Assembly (NCBI GenBank): GCA_947632405.1
Contig: CANRPE010000010.1
Span: 1-39,006, forward strand
Length of the DNA: 39,006 bases
Direction of reading: 5' to 3'
Origin: an uncultured Bacilli bacterium
GTDB lineage: Bacteria; Bacillota_I; Bacilli_A; RF39; UBA660
The notes under the pieces: generated by a model
Told to the model about the DNA's origin: nothing
What the model saw: the letters and a program-made list of their open reading frames with translations, nothing else
Databases searched by the model: none
Shown here: in pieces, positions 9,353 through 18,547 of the stretch
Layout: each line of letters begins with the position of its first letter
How positions within the stretch are numbered: the first letter of the stretch is position 1
Position numbers and translations under genes: made by a program

Positions 9353-9390
9353 TCACTTACACATTAAAACTTTAATCGATTAGTAGTTAT

Positions 9391-9418
9391 AAAAAATAAA
9401 AATTCCATATAGGAATTT
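9391..9418 (-). terminator. Terminator of giant surface-protein gene
   Basis: Minus strand AAATTCC-TATAT-GGAATTT followed by a T-rich run (9391-9400), beginning seven bases past the stop codon. Confidence 0.8.
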
Positions 9419-9424
9419 CTATTC

Positions 9425-12400
9425 TTAACTAATAAGTCGATTTAATGCGTCAATTGCACATTGTACATCAGTACATTTATTACCACTACTATCTGTTAAT
9501 CCTGTAGCAGTATTATCATAGCCTAACTCTGCAGCTATAGCAATTCTTGATTTAGCTGTATATGATGCATCGGCTTTTAAAGTGATTTTAGCATTTGCTT
9601 GGGCATCAGGATTATTTCCTGAATTAGTTGAAATAAACCATCCTAGCACTACATAACCTTCTGAAGCTGTTATTGATGGTGCTGTTATATCACATTCTGT
9701 AGATTGTACTTTACCACCATTGCCATTCCTTATTTCATCTATAGTACATGATTGCTTTTGAGAACCAATTTGTTTAATATTTGCTCCTGCTGTAAATGTT
9801 GCTGATCTAGTTACAGCTGCTTTATATGTTTGTGCATAATAATCATCAGAAGCACTAACTGTTTTTTCAAAATTACTTGCCCAATCATTTTCATATCTAG
9901 TACTTCCTGTAGAATAACCTCTTACGGTTGGAGTTGCATCTGTTCCTTTTATCGTTGGTGATTTTATATTACAAGAATCTGTTAAATTATAAACAGTACA
10001 ACTTTCTGTTACTTTTTCTTCTGTTGATGCAGCTTTTCCATTTGGAGTTTGACTAGCTGCTCCATTCAAATGGAAAGTAATTGTTATATTCTTTTTATAA
10101 ATTGCATATAAAGTAACATCTGTTGTTCCCATATTCATAGGTTGCATAGCTTTAGTCTCATCAGGATTAGTATTCCAACCAACAAATGTATAACCAGCTC
10201 TAGGAGTAGCAACTGGAGTTAAACTAATTGGATCATTATAATTTACAGTTGCAGTTTTAACTGTAGAATCTGTTCCACCATTTCTTTCATAATTATATGT
10301 AACTGTATGTGAATCTATCTGCCATCTTGCATATAAACTTAATTTATTATTAGCAATACCTTTTTGTCCATTTATAAAAGTCCATGTTCCTGAGAAATTA
10401 GTCCATCCAAAGCTATCATCATTACCATTTGCATCAGTTGTCCAGCCTTTATATGTATGACCTGTTTTTGTGAAAGTATTACTTGCTACTGTAAATTCTT
10501 GACCATACGTTGCTGTTTGAGAATCAATACTTCCTTCTCCACCATTATTATTATATGAAACTGTATAAGTAGTAGCCTTAGCTTTAGCAACATAATCTTT
10601 ACTTTGTGAAATTGATATAGTTTGTTCCGCATCACCAACATGTGATTCATCTTCATACCAACCTAAGACATCATATCCAGTTTCAGCAGTAATTGTTGGT
10701 AAATTAATATTACAACTTAAACTACTTCCTTCTGTTACACAGCTATCTTGATTTTTTCCAATGTTAGATATATTGCTTCCACTTGTATATCTAACAGTAT
10801 ATGTTTTTCCATTTACAGTTATATTTTCACTAGTTTGTCCTTTATTTAGATTATTATCATTATCTTTTATAACGTCTGCATTTAAACTTACAGTAAATGT
10901 TCCAACAGATAAACCTTTAACTGTAACAGTATATTTAAATCCTTTTGAAATAGCAACTGGATTTTCAACATTTGTTACTTCTCCATTTTCAGAAGATACT
11001 GTAAAATCAGTATTTGATAAATTTTGACTAGCTACTCCACTTCCTAAATCTGTACAAGATAAAGTTAAAGTAGTCGTATCACCTGTTGTAATAGGAACTG
11101 GACTTGTCCAACTACATACAGGTGCTGTTTGGTCTTTCCAAACTGCATACAAAGATATATTTCCACCATCTTCAGTAACAAAATCAGTTACAGTATCACC
11201 ATTTGAATATTTTTTATCAGAACCATTTTCAGTAGACCATCCAGTAAATGTATAACCTTCTTTACTAAAATCCATACTTTCTGCTGTTTGCAATTTTACA
11301 GATTGTCCTACTGTTGCTTGCTGACTAGATTTTAACTCAGTATCATCATAATAATTAATTGTATAAGTATTTCCAGTTAAAGCTCTAGCATAATAAGTAG
11401 CAACTGAACTAGAAACTTCTTCTTCTGAAGAAATACCACTTTCTGCAAGTTCACTATCACCCCAAAATCCATTTTTATAACCTGTTTCTTCATAGATTTT
11501 TGGTGATTTTACTGAACAATTATCAGCTTGTTCCTCACCATTATGAGTAGCTTCTATAGTACATTTTACTGTGATTTTATCATCTGTATCATTAACTATT
11601 TTTGAATCATTTTCTATTTTTGATACATGTGAATTTTTACCTATTTTAAAATCAACGCTTTTTTCTGTAGCTTTATGCATAGTTTGAGCATAGTAATCAC
11701 CATTAGAACTAACGTTTTGTTTAGCACCACTTTCCCATGTACTAATATAGTCATCACTTGAAGTTGAATATCCTATTACATCAGGTGTTTCATCACTTCC
11801 TACAATTACAGGAGCAGTAATATCACATCCTTTAGCTTGTTCTTCCCCATTATAACTTGGCTCTATATTACATTTTTTAGTAACTACTTCTTCAGCTTCT
11901 CCATCCAAAGTCTTTGCATTATTTAAATGGAATCTTACTTCTATTTCTTTAATATCTTGTTTTGTAATAGCATAGTAATTTTTATCAGATTTCAATGTTA
12001 ATTCTTCTTCTGCTCCAATACTTGCAGAAATAGCTTCAGCATCTTCACTAAATCCTAAGACATTTGGAGTAAGGTCACTTGCTTGAATAGAAGGAGTTGT
12101 TATACTACACTCTGTTTCTGGTGGTTCATTATTAAATACTTCTTTTAGCTTACATGTTTTTACTACTGGATCTATGTCTTGATTATCTAATGAAGTTGCT
12201 CCATTCTTATAAAATTTAGCTGTTAAAGTAACTTCTTTTTTCTTACTAATTGAATAAAAAGTAGTAATTTCTTTAGTTAAAGTTATTTCATCACCTGGAG
12301 CAATTCCTGTTTTTTCATCTTCTTCCTCATTCCAACCAATAGCAACATATCCATCTTTTACATCAATAGTTGGAGCAGTAACTTTACAATATTCTGCTTG

Positions 12401-14968
12401 AGAATTTCCATTATAAGTTGCCTTGATTACACAATTTAATGTCTTATCACCTATTCCTGTTACTCCTAAACCACTTTGTTCAAAATTTGCTGTTTTTGTA
12501 ACATCTTCATTTGTTGTAATTGCATAATATGTACCATTTGTTGTTACTGTTTTCACAGTATCTTGTGCCCAACTACTTTCTTTAGCATCTGCTTGTTCAT
12601 TATATCCTAAAACATTTGGGGTTGCTTCACTTGGAGTAATAACTGGTGATTTTACTGAACAATTAGCTTCATCATTATAAATATTACAGTTTCTTTCTAC
12701 ATTTTCTTCTACTTCTATTCCTGCTTCATTAGTTTGTTTAATAGCACCATTTAATTCAAATTTAATTTTAATTGGTTTAGCACTAATTGAATAGAATACT
12801 GTATTATCACTAATATCAACTTGCGTACCTATCTCATGACCATCATGAGCTTCTTTATTTTCATTCCAACCAATAGCATTATATCCCTCTGATACAATAA
12901 TATTTGGAAGTGTTACTTTACATTTTCCTGTATCATCTATAATTTCACAAGTTTCTCTATCTTTTTCAGAACGAATAACTCCACTACCATTTTTAGTAAA
13001 ATATGCTGTAATTGTTTTAACAACTGTTACTTCTACTTCTTGTTTGATTCCTTTATTTGATTCAGTTACACTAATAGTAGCAACTCCAGGAGATACAGCT
13101 TTTACAACACCAGTAGTTGTAACTGTTGCTACAGCTCCATTATTAGAATCATAACTAATTGTACCTAAATTTTCTCCTGTTACTTCAATTTGTTCTTCTG
13201 TTTTACCATTAATATCTAGTTTTATTTGCTTATTACTTATATTCATTTCTACAACTTGAATACTTTCTGATGTTACTTCATCATTTAAGTTTCCAGCAAA
13301 GTCACTAATTTTATTACTTAGTAATTTTAAAGTAAAGGTTCCAGCTTTATTTGCTTTTACTACAATTGGATATTGATATCCATCTTGAACTTTTACTGCT
13401 TCTTTAATTTCTTTTATACTACCAGTATCATTACTAATTTCTATATCTTTAGTTGTAATACTGTTAATAGCAATATCAGCAGGATCTGTACAAGTTAAAT
13501 TAATTTGTTTTTCTTCATTTACTTCTAGATAACCACCATCTTCAAATCTACAAGTTGGTTTTGTTTGATCAATATTTGATACTGTTATTTCTTCACTTTT
13601 TTCATTACCTTCACTATCTTTAATAAAGATATAGTATGTTCCATTTTTTACAATTGTTTCTTCATTATAATATGAGCCTGTAAATTCTTCAAGAGGACTC
13701 ATTTCTTTGTACTCATCTTCATTTGGTTTTTCATTAGTTGTTTTTATAGCGTAAAATACTTTATCAGATGTTGTTGTTGCTGAAATTTTAATTTTACTAT
13801 TAATATTTTTATTTTCTTCTTGAGTAACTGATATTTCTAATGATTCTTTTTTATTAACAATTACTTGTCTAGTATCACTAGCAGTATTACCACTAGAATC
13901 TTCTACTAAATATTTTATAATATATGTTCCTGCTACTTTTTCATTTACTGTTCCAATAACAACTACTTTAGAAGTTAAATCACCATCTTCTACATCTGAT
14001 GCATCATAGCCAGGTTCTTCATATTCTTGACCATATTCTAATGTAATAATACGATTTCCTCTTAAACTAATAGTTGGATTATTAGTATCAGTCTTATAAA
14101 CATTTACTACTCTTGTTGCAACACCCTTATTTCCTTTACTATCTGAAATTTCATAATATATGTAATAAATTCCAGCTTTATTTGTATCAATTTTATCTAC
14201 AGTTTCAGTTGTACTACCATTGTAATACTCATATTTTTTTTGAACATTTTCTATTTTTAAATCTTCACTAGAATCGATTGAACTAACTCCAGCATCAACG
14301 TATTCACTACCTAATTCTACTTTAACAACACTTTCTCCTTGTAGTTTAATAATTGGATTTGTTGTTACAATTGGAGTAGCATTAGATTGTACTGTATCTA
14401 CAACAATTTTAGCACTATAGCTTTGGCCTTGAACCTCATTAGGGGCATCTTCTTTTAGCCACATTTTAATTTGATATGTAATATCTTTTTCACTTTCTAG
14501 AATTCTATCTTCTACTAAAACTAAACCACTTGATAGTAATGTAGGTTCACTCCACTCACCATCGCCTTCTTTAATAGAATACTTAATATTTTCTTTATTT
14601 AAAGTATTTCCATCTTTTTCTTCCAAACTAATTGTATATTTTCCATCTAATGTACCAACATTATGAATATTGAAAGTATATGGAACAGTCTTTAATCCTT
14701 CTTCATTACTAAGAGGAACTGCTTTACTTAAATTAATTACATTATTATCTTTATACTCTATTTCTAAAGTACCAGAAACTATTTCAACTTTTTTATGACC
14801 ATTAGCCACAGTTGAAAATAATGCATAACTTCCTCCTATTGTTATTATCAAAAGAAAAATTGCTAATGTAATTATTTTAGCATATTGTCTTTTATTTTGT
14901 TTTTTTAATGATTCATGAGAAATTTTTACTTTTCTAAAACGATTTCCTATCTTACCTTTTTTCCCCAT
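9425..14968 (-). CDS. Giant repeat-built surface protein (DUF5011, BIG2, two-Cys and InlB-type repeats)
   Basis: A 1847-residue exported protein. After a basic start there is a membrane-anchor or signal segment near 30-50 ending GGSYALFSTVANG, followed by a TasA/SipW-substrate-like beta domain. Two DUF5011-type domains (about 200-380), Ig-like modules and a BIG2-like domain (LDINGKTEE...SPGVATISVTE) follow. Nine repeats of about 75-95 residues then occur, each with a Cys pair (such as KTCKL..ECSITTPSI), a GWNE/GYS turn and a closing YYAI/FYSI. They are interrupted by an Ig-like module and three InlB/Flg_new-type repeats (GYTFTGWSTENG, GHTYKGWTTD, GYTFVGWNT). The C-terminus is CTDVQCAIDALNRLIS, with no LPXTG. 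An adhesin or stalk role is inferred. The ORF extends to a GTG at 14989, but the ATG at 14968 has AAAGGTG upstream and fits the promoter. Confidence 0.85.
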   Translation of the reverse strand: MGKKGKIGNRFRKVKISHESLKKQNKRQYAKIITLAIFLLIITIGGSYALFSTVANGHKKVEIVSGTLEIEYKDNNVINLSKAVPLSNEEGLKTVPYTFNIHNVGTLDGKYTISLEEKDGNTLNKENIKYSIKEGDGEWSEPTLLSSGLVLVEDRILESEKDITYQIKMWLKEDAPNEVQGQSYSAKIVVDTVQSNATPIVTTNPIIKLQGESVVKVELGSEYVDAGVSSIDSSEDLKIENVQKKYEYYNGSTTETVDKIDTNKAGIYYIYYEISDSKGNKGVATRVVNVYKTDTNNPTISLRGNRIITLEYGQEYEEPGYDASDVEDGDLTSKVVVIGTVNEKVAGTYIIKYLVEDSSGNTASDTRQVIVNKKESLEISVTQEENKNINSKIKISATTTSDKVFYAIKTTNEKPNEDEYKEMSPLEEFTGSYYNEETIVKNGTYYIFIKDSEGNEKSEEITVSNIDQTKPTCRFEDGGYLEVNEEKQINLTCTDPADIAINSITTKDIEISNDTGSIKEIKEAVKVQDGYQYPIVVKANKAGTFTLKLLSNKISDFAGNLNDEVTSESIQVVEMNISNKQIKLDINGKTEEQIEVTGENLGTISYDSNNGAVATVTTTGVVKAVSPGVATISVTESNKGIKQEVEVTVVKTITAYFTKNGSGVIRSEKDRETCEIIDDTGKCKVTLPNIIVSEGYNAIGWNENKEAHDGHEIGTQVDISDNTVFYSISAKPIKIKFELNGAIKQTNEAGIEVEENVERNCNIYNDEANCSVKSPVITPSEATPNVLGYNEQADAKESSWAQDTVKTVTTNGTYYAITTNEDVTKTANFEQSGLGVTGIGDKTLNCVIKATYNGNSQAEYCKVTAPTIDVKDGYVAIGWNEEEDEKTGIAPGDEITLTKEITTFYSISKKKEVTLTAKFYKNGATSLDNQDIDPVVKTCKLKEVFNNEPPETECSITTPSIQASDLTPNVLGFSEDAEAISASIGAEEELTLKSDKNYYAITKQDIKEIEVRFHLNNAKTLDGEAEEVVTKKCNIEPSYNGEEQAKGCDITAPVIVGSDETPDVIGYSTSSDDYISTWESGAKQNVSSNGDYYAQTMHKATEKSVDFKIGKNSHVSKIENDSKIVNDTDDKITVKCTIEATHNGEEQADNCSVKSPKIYEETGYKNGFWGDSELAESGISSEEEVSSSVATYYARALTGNTYTINYYDDTELKSSQQATVGQSVKLQTAESMDFSKEGYTFTGWSTENGSDKKYSNGDTVTDFVTEDGGNISLYAVWKDQTAPVCSWTSPVPITTGDTTTLTLSCTDLGSGVASQNLSNTDFTVSSENGEVTNVENPVAISKGFKYTVTVKGLSVGTFTVSLNADVIKDNDNNLNKGQTSENITVNGKTYTVRYTSGSNISNIGKNQDSCVTEGSSLSCNINLPTITAETGYDVLGWYEDESHVGDAEQTISISQSKDYVAKAKATTYTVSYNNNGGEGSIDSQTATYGQEFTVASNTFTKTGHTYKGWTTDANGNDDSFGWTNFSGTWTFINGQKGIANNKLSLYARWQIDSHTVTYNYERNGGTDSTVKTATVNYNDPISLTPVATPRAGYTFVGWNTNPDETKAMQPMNMGTTDVTLYAIYKKNITITFHLNGAASQTPNGKAASTEEKVTESCTVYNLTDSCNIKSPTIKGTDATPTVRGYSTGSTRYENDWASNFEKTVSASDDYYAQTYKAAVTRSATFTAGANIKQIGSQKQSCTIDEIRNGNGGKVQSTECDITAPSITASEGYVVLGWFISTNSGNNPDAQANAKITLKADASYTAKSRIAIAAELGYDNTATGLTDSSGNKCTDVQCAIDALNRLIS

Positions 14969-15006
14969 TACAACCAGCACCTTTCGCACCTTAATATACT
15001 ACTATA

Positions 15007-15035
15007 ATTATAACTTATAAATTTTGTTTTTACAA
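15007..15035 (-). promoter_or_regulatory. Promoter of giant surface-protein gene
   Basis: Minus strand TTGTAA (15030-15035), 17-nt spacer, TATAAT (15007-15012). The implied start site near 15000 leaves about 30 nt of leader to the ATG at 14968 and too little for a GTG start at 14989. Confidence 0.65.
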
Positions 15036-15044
15036 TAAAAAAAG

Positions 15045-15395
15045 TCATTTTTTAATTTTATTATTATTTGTTAGTATTTTTCTTGCTTTAAAAATAAGAT
15101 TAATACTAATAAAAATACAACAATCTAATATAATTAATTTTCCAATTAAAGAAAAATTTATAATTTTTTGAAAACCTAATAGTAATAAAATTCCAATACT
15201 TAAACCAAAAATTGAAAAAAGTATTTTCTTTTTTTTAAAAAGTCTTAAAAAAAATGGAATAATTATAAAAAGAGTCCACCAACCATCAAAGAAAGTTTCT
15301 ATATTCCAAAAATTTAAATTATTTCCTAGTAAGATAATACCTAATCCTAAGAAAATAATCCCCCAAATTAAATTTGAAATTCTTTTTTCTGTCAT
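15045..15395 (-). CDS. LiaF/LiaI-type (DUF5668-like) membrane protein
   Basis: A 116-residue protein with about four hydrophobic helices. LGLGIILLGNNLNFWNI and GWWTLFIIIPFF match the LiaF-TM/DUF5668 pattern (a Gly-rich helix, a short linker, then WW-x-L-F-I-I-x-P). Such proteins take part in cell-envelope stress signalling in Firmicutes, but no LiaRS-like two-component system is in the window, so that role is not shown. It lies 21 bp downstream of the FemABX gene in the same direction and is probably the last gene of that operon. There is no strong hairpin after it; only an A-rich run precedes the next promoter. Confidence 0.7.
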   Translation of the reverse strand: MTEKRISNLIWGIIFLGLGIILLGNNLNFWNIETFFDGWWTLFIIIPFFLRLFKKKKILFSIFGLSIGILLLLGFQKIINFSLIGKLIILDCCIFISINLIFKARKILTNNNKIKK

Positions 15396-15416
15396 ACTAA
15401 TTTATACCTACTCCCT

Positions 15417-16643
15417 CTATTTTCTGATATTATGAATTAATTTCATAACATAATACATTTTTTGAATTGGTAATTCAAACTCTCCAATAAGTTCTTCAAC
15501 ATAACCATTAAAACCTCTTTTAAATTCATAAATACCATAATCTTTTGGTTTTTGATTAATATTTTCTGGAATTCCATAAAAATTGTATTTCTTAAAATGA
15601 TGCTTAATTCCATATTTTATCATTTCCCACTGAATTAAATACTGAGAATTAAAATGCAAATACTCTTTATAATTTCCACTAGATAAATAAATAATTTCAG
15701 GCTGTATCATAATAAACATTGATCCTGATAAAACTATTTTATTTTTACCAGCTTTTTCAATCATCTCCTGAGTTTGATTTATTTTTTTAGTAAAAGACTC
15801 TATTTCTTGATTTAATGATTTTCTTTTTCCTTCATTATATTTTGCATTATTTAATTTTTCTAATTCTTTTTTTCTTTGTTGTTTTTCTGCTTTTAGATTT
15901 TTTAAATAATCTTTTAAATTTAATTCTGTTACTAAATATTTAATTTGATTTTTATCATGAAATAATTTATACATTTGTTGATAGTAAGAAAGTTTTCTAA
16001 CTGAAAATTTTTTTCTTTCACCTGTTTCAATCATAATATCTTGAAATTGATCTAATTCATCATAAGTTAATTCTCTAATAGTAATACCTAACTTAGAAGC
16101 TTTTCGAATAGTATTTCTTGTATTTGGTTTCATTTCATTTAAAATTTCTTCTTCACTTTTTCCTACTAAGTCAAGAGAAAACATCCAACCTACTTGTTCC
16201 ATATTAGAAGTTTCTACTTTTTTAAAACCTAATTGGTATAAATGTTTAACAACTTGACTATGATCAATTCCACCTTCAACAATTTCTCCATCAATATCTC
16301 GTTGTTTATATATTAAATAAGGATCTATTCTTAAAACATAACCATTTTTCTTTTTAATAAACTTTTTTAATTCTTCAGTAAAAAATGTAACTACATCATT
16401 ATTTTCAAAATCAATTAAATAACCACGAGGTGAATAAAATTCTCTTTTACCAAATTTCCTAACTTTAGAAACTAACATAGTAGCCGCAATAAGTTTTTTA
16501 TTTAATTCAACTCCAACATAATCAACATCCCATTTACTTTCTTGTCTTAATTTACCAATCTCTTTGCTTGATAAAAATGTCTTTAATGGATGATTCATCC
16601 AAAAGTCAGTATATTTTTTTTCATCTAGTTCAATAAACTTCAT
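15417..16643 (-). CDS. FemABX-family lipid II aminoacyltransferase
   Basis: A 408-residue cytoplasmic enzyme with two GNAT-like lobes. Family features include GREFYSPRGYLIDF near residue 88, MKPNTRNTIRKASKLG near 170, a long Lys/Glu-rich coiled-coil arm at about 240-300 and the C-terminal NFYGIPENINQKPKDYGIYE with GFNGYVEELIGEFELP. The family adds amino acids from aminoacyl-tRNA to the peptidoglycan stem-peptide Lys to build cross-bridges; the amino acid used cannot be read from sequence. An AGAGGTG Shine-Dalgarno precedes the ATG. It sits 17 bp after a membrane-protein gene and 21 bp before the LiaF-like gene, consistent with one three-gene operon. Confidence 0.92.
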   Translation of the reverse strand: MKFIELDEKKYTDFWMNHPLKTFLSSKEIGKLRQESKWDVDYVGVELNKKLIAATMLVSKVRKFGKREFYSPRGYLIDFENNDVVTFFTEELKKFIKKKNGYVLRIDPYLIYKQRDIDGEIVEGGIDHSQVVKHLYQLGFKKVETSNMEQVGWMFSLDLVGKSEEEILNEMKPNTRNTIRKASKLGITIRELTYDELDQFQDIMIETGERKKFSVRKLSYYQQMYKLFHDKNQIKYLVTELNLKDYLKNLKAEKQQRKKELEKLNNAKYNEGKRKSLNQEIESFTKKINQTQEMIEKAGKNKIVLSGSMFIMIQPEIIYLSSGNYKEYLHFNSQYLIQWEMIKYGIKHHFKKYNFYGIPENINQKPKDYGIYEFKRGFNGYVEELIGEFELPIQKMYYVMKLIHNIRK

Positions 16644-16660
16644 CCAAACACCTCTTTCTC

Positions 16661-17467
16661 TTAAATTATTTCAATATCTTCTTCTTTTTCTTTAGTTTTA
16701 GTTTGACCTGTTTTTTTAGTTTCATTACTTTGGTCTTTCTTCTTAGTATCTTTTTTAGTAGTTTTTTCTTCCTTTTTGGCTTTTTGTTTTGAAGCATTCT
16801 TTTTAGATGATGCTTTTTTAGTAGTTTTTTTAGTTTTCTCATTCTTTTCTAATTTAGTGCTTTTGTCAAAAATAGTATAAATTAAAATCAAAAAAATTAT
16901 TAGTGCACTAATTAATAAAATTAAAACTCGATAATTTAAGGTATCTAATTTTTCTTGGGTAGTATCTAAATATGTATTAGTTAAATATTTTTCAAAATTA
17001 TCATCATTTATAATAACTTCATTTTCAACAGGTACAAAATTTTTGATATTTTTAATAGCTAAAGTTTTAATTTTTTTTGGAATTTCTACAGGATAACCAT
17101 AAACTTTAATAGTTTTAGGAGATACTTTAACTCGTTCATAAGTATAATCAATAATTTGCTTGTATTTGGAATAATCTTTAGAATTTATCGCAATTAAATA
17201 AGTATGCCATGCTCCTGAAACTTCTTTTTCCATTACAAAATGAATTTGTTTATTTCCTATTTTAGCAAAAGCTTCACTCATTTGATTAATTTCTAAATAA
17301 GCATATTGATTTGTTTTTTCAATATTTTTCCATTCTACTATTTTTTTATCTTCTGTAAAAATTTTAAAAGACGAATATAGAAGTATTGCTATCACAGAAA
17401 GATATATAACTGATAGAATTAATTTAATTAAAATTATTTTCTTATTCCGATAATTTTTCTTTGCCAT
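16661..17467 (-). CDS. Two-helix membrane protein with Lys-rich tail, unknown function
   Basis: A 268-residue protein I do not recognise. One hydrophobic helix lies near residues 12-32 and a second near 178-200, with about 140 hydrophilic residues between them that would be outside the cell. After the second helix comes a strongly basic Lys/Thr/Glu-rich tail of about 65 residues (KKTTKKASSKKNASKQKAKK), predicted cytoplasmic and possibly nucleic-acid- or membrane-binding. A good GAAGGAG precedes the ATG at 17467. It is the first gene of the FemABX operon, so a role in wall assembly is inferred from context. Confidence 0.75.
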   Translation of the reverse strand: MAKKNYRNKKIILIKLILSVIYLSVIAILLYSSFKIFTEDKKIVEWKNIEKTNQYAYLEINQMSEAFAKIGNKQIHFVMEKEVSGAWHTYLIAINSKDYSKYKQIIDYTYERVKVSPKTIKVYGYPVEIPKKIKTLAIKNIKNFVPVENEVIINDDNFEKYLTNTYLDTTQEKLDTLNYRVLILLISALIIFLILIYTIFDKSTKLEKNEKTKKTTKKASSKKNASKQKAKKEEKTTKKDTKKKDQSNETKKTGQTKTKEKEEDIEII

Positions 17468-17512
17468 ATTAGCTCCTTCTGAACCCTTATTGTTAATTTT
17501 AACATAAAAGCT

Positions 17513-17534
17513 AAAAAAAAACTACTATTAGTAG
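17513..17534 (-). terminator. Terminator after dut
   Basis: Minus strand CTACT-AAT-AGTAG followed by T9 (17513-17521), two bases past the stop codon. The stem is short (5 bp), so efficiency is uncertain. Confidence 0.6.
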
Positions 17535-17535
17535 C

Positions 17536-17994
17536 CTATTTTTGATCTGTAGAACCAAAACCTCCTTGACGAATTCCTTCTGCAGTATCATCATCAACTG
17601 TCAAATATTTTTGAAAAATAACTTGACCTATGACATCACCTTTTTTTACTTCTAAGTCATGATCAGAAAAATTAAAATATTGAAAATAGAAATGTCCTTC
17701 ATTTGATTCATTATTATAATAATCACTATCTACAATTCCAATACTATTTGCCATAACAAAACCTTTTTTAGGACCACTACTTCGATTAACTAATATATAA
17801 AATTCATCTTCTGGACAATATGCTTTTAATCCTGTTGGAATTAATGTTGGTTTAGTTCCAAATTTATAAGCTGGAATAATAATATCTTCAGCAGCTTCAA
17901 CATCATAACCTGCTGAAAATCTTGTTTTACGAACAGGAAGATGAATATCTTTATCTTTATATTCTGAAATTACTTCAAATCCTCTTTTTCTCAT
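17536..17994 (-). CDS. dut: dUTP diphosphatase (trimeric type)
   Basis: A 152-residue protein showing the five dUTPase motifs in order: AGYDVEA (about 28-34), RSSGPKKG (71-78), GIVDSDYYNN (85-94, with the catalytic Asp), GDVIGQVIFQKY (118-129) and RQGGFGST at the C-terminus. It hydrolyses dUTP to dUMP, keeping uracil out of DNA and feeding thymidylate synthesis. Its ATG overlaps the TGA of nrdG (ATGA), so it is translationally coupled and belongs to the nrdD-nrdG-dut operon for anaerobic deoxynucleotide supply. Confidence 0.95.
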   Translation of the reverse strand: MRKRGFEVISEYKDKDIHLPVRKTRFSAGYDVEAAEDIIIPAYKFGTKPTLIPTGLKAYCPEDEFYILVNRSSGPKKGFVMANSIGIVDSDYYNNESNEGHFYFQYFNFSDHDLEVKKGDVIGQVIFQKYLTVDDDTAEGIRQGGFGSTDQK

Positions 17995-18536
17995 TTTATT
18001 TTTTCTCCTTCTTTTTTTAATTTATATTCAACAACTTTTTTTGATTTTAAACTTTTTTGAACATCGATAATTCTTTGATTAGAACTTCCTCTAAAATAAA
18101 GTGTTCGATTCAATAAACTTTCAATAAATCTTCCATCAACTAAAACGTCTATATAAGATAAAAATTCTTTTGTAAAATCATTTTCAAGCATCATTTGATC
18201 TACAATTTCTTTATCAAATAAATACCCTGTATAACACCAAATTGTTTTATTAGGATACTTTTCTTTAACTTTATGAAGAAAAGGAATTAATCTTTGTTGA
18301 TGAGCTGGCCACATAGGTTCTCCGCCTAATAAAGAAAGGCCTTGAATAAAATCTTGACCTAAAAAATCTAAAATATCTTGTTCTTCTTTTTCTGTAAATT
18401 CTTGACCATATTGAAAATCCCAAGCTTCTTGATTAAAACAATTTTTACAATGATGAGGACATCCACTAACAAAAAGAGAAATTCTAATTCCTTCTCCATT
18501 TGCAATATCAAATTTTTTTATGGATGCATAATTCAT
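17991..18536 (-). CDS. nrdG: Anaerobic ribonucleotide reductase activase (radical SAM)
   Basis: A 181-residue radical-SAM protein with the NrdG-type cluster motif CPHHCKNC (CX3CX2C, residues about 26-33), the SAM-binding GGEP near 72 and IWCYTGY near 98. It uses a [4Fe-4S] cluster and SAM to install the glycyl radical on NrdD. It starts 11 bp after nrdD and overlaps dut by four bases. Confidence 0.95.
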   Translation of the reverse strand: MNYASIKKFDIANGEGIRISLFVSGCPHHCKNCFNQEAWDFQYGQEFTEKEEQDILDFLGQDFIQGLSLLGGEPMWPAHQQRLIPFLHKVKEKYPNKTIWCYTGYLFDKEIVDQMMLENDFTKEFLSYIDVLVDGRFIESLLNRTLYFRGSSNQRIIDVQKSLKSKKVVEYKLKKEGEKIK

Positions 18537-18547
18537 ATTGTTTCCTC

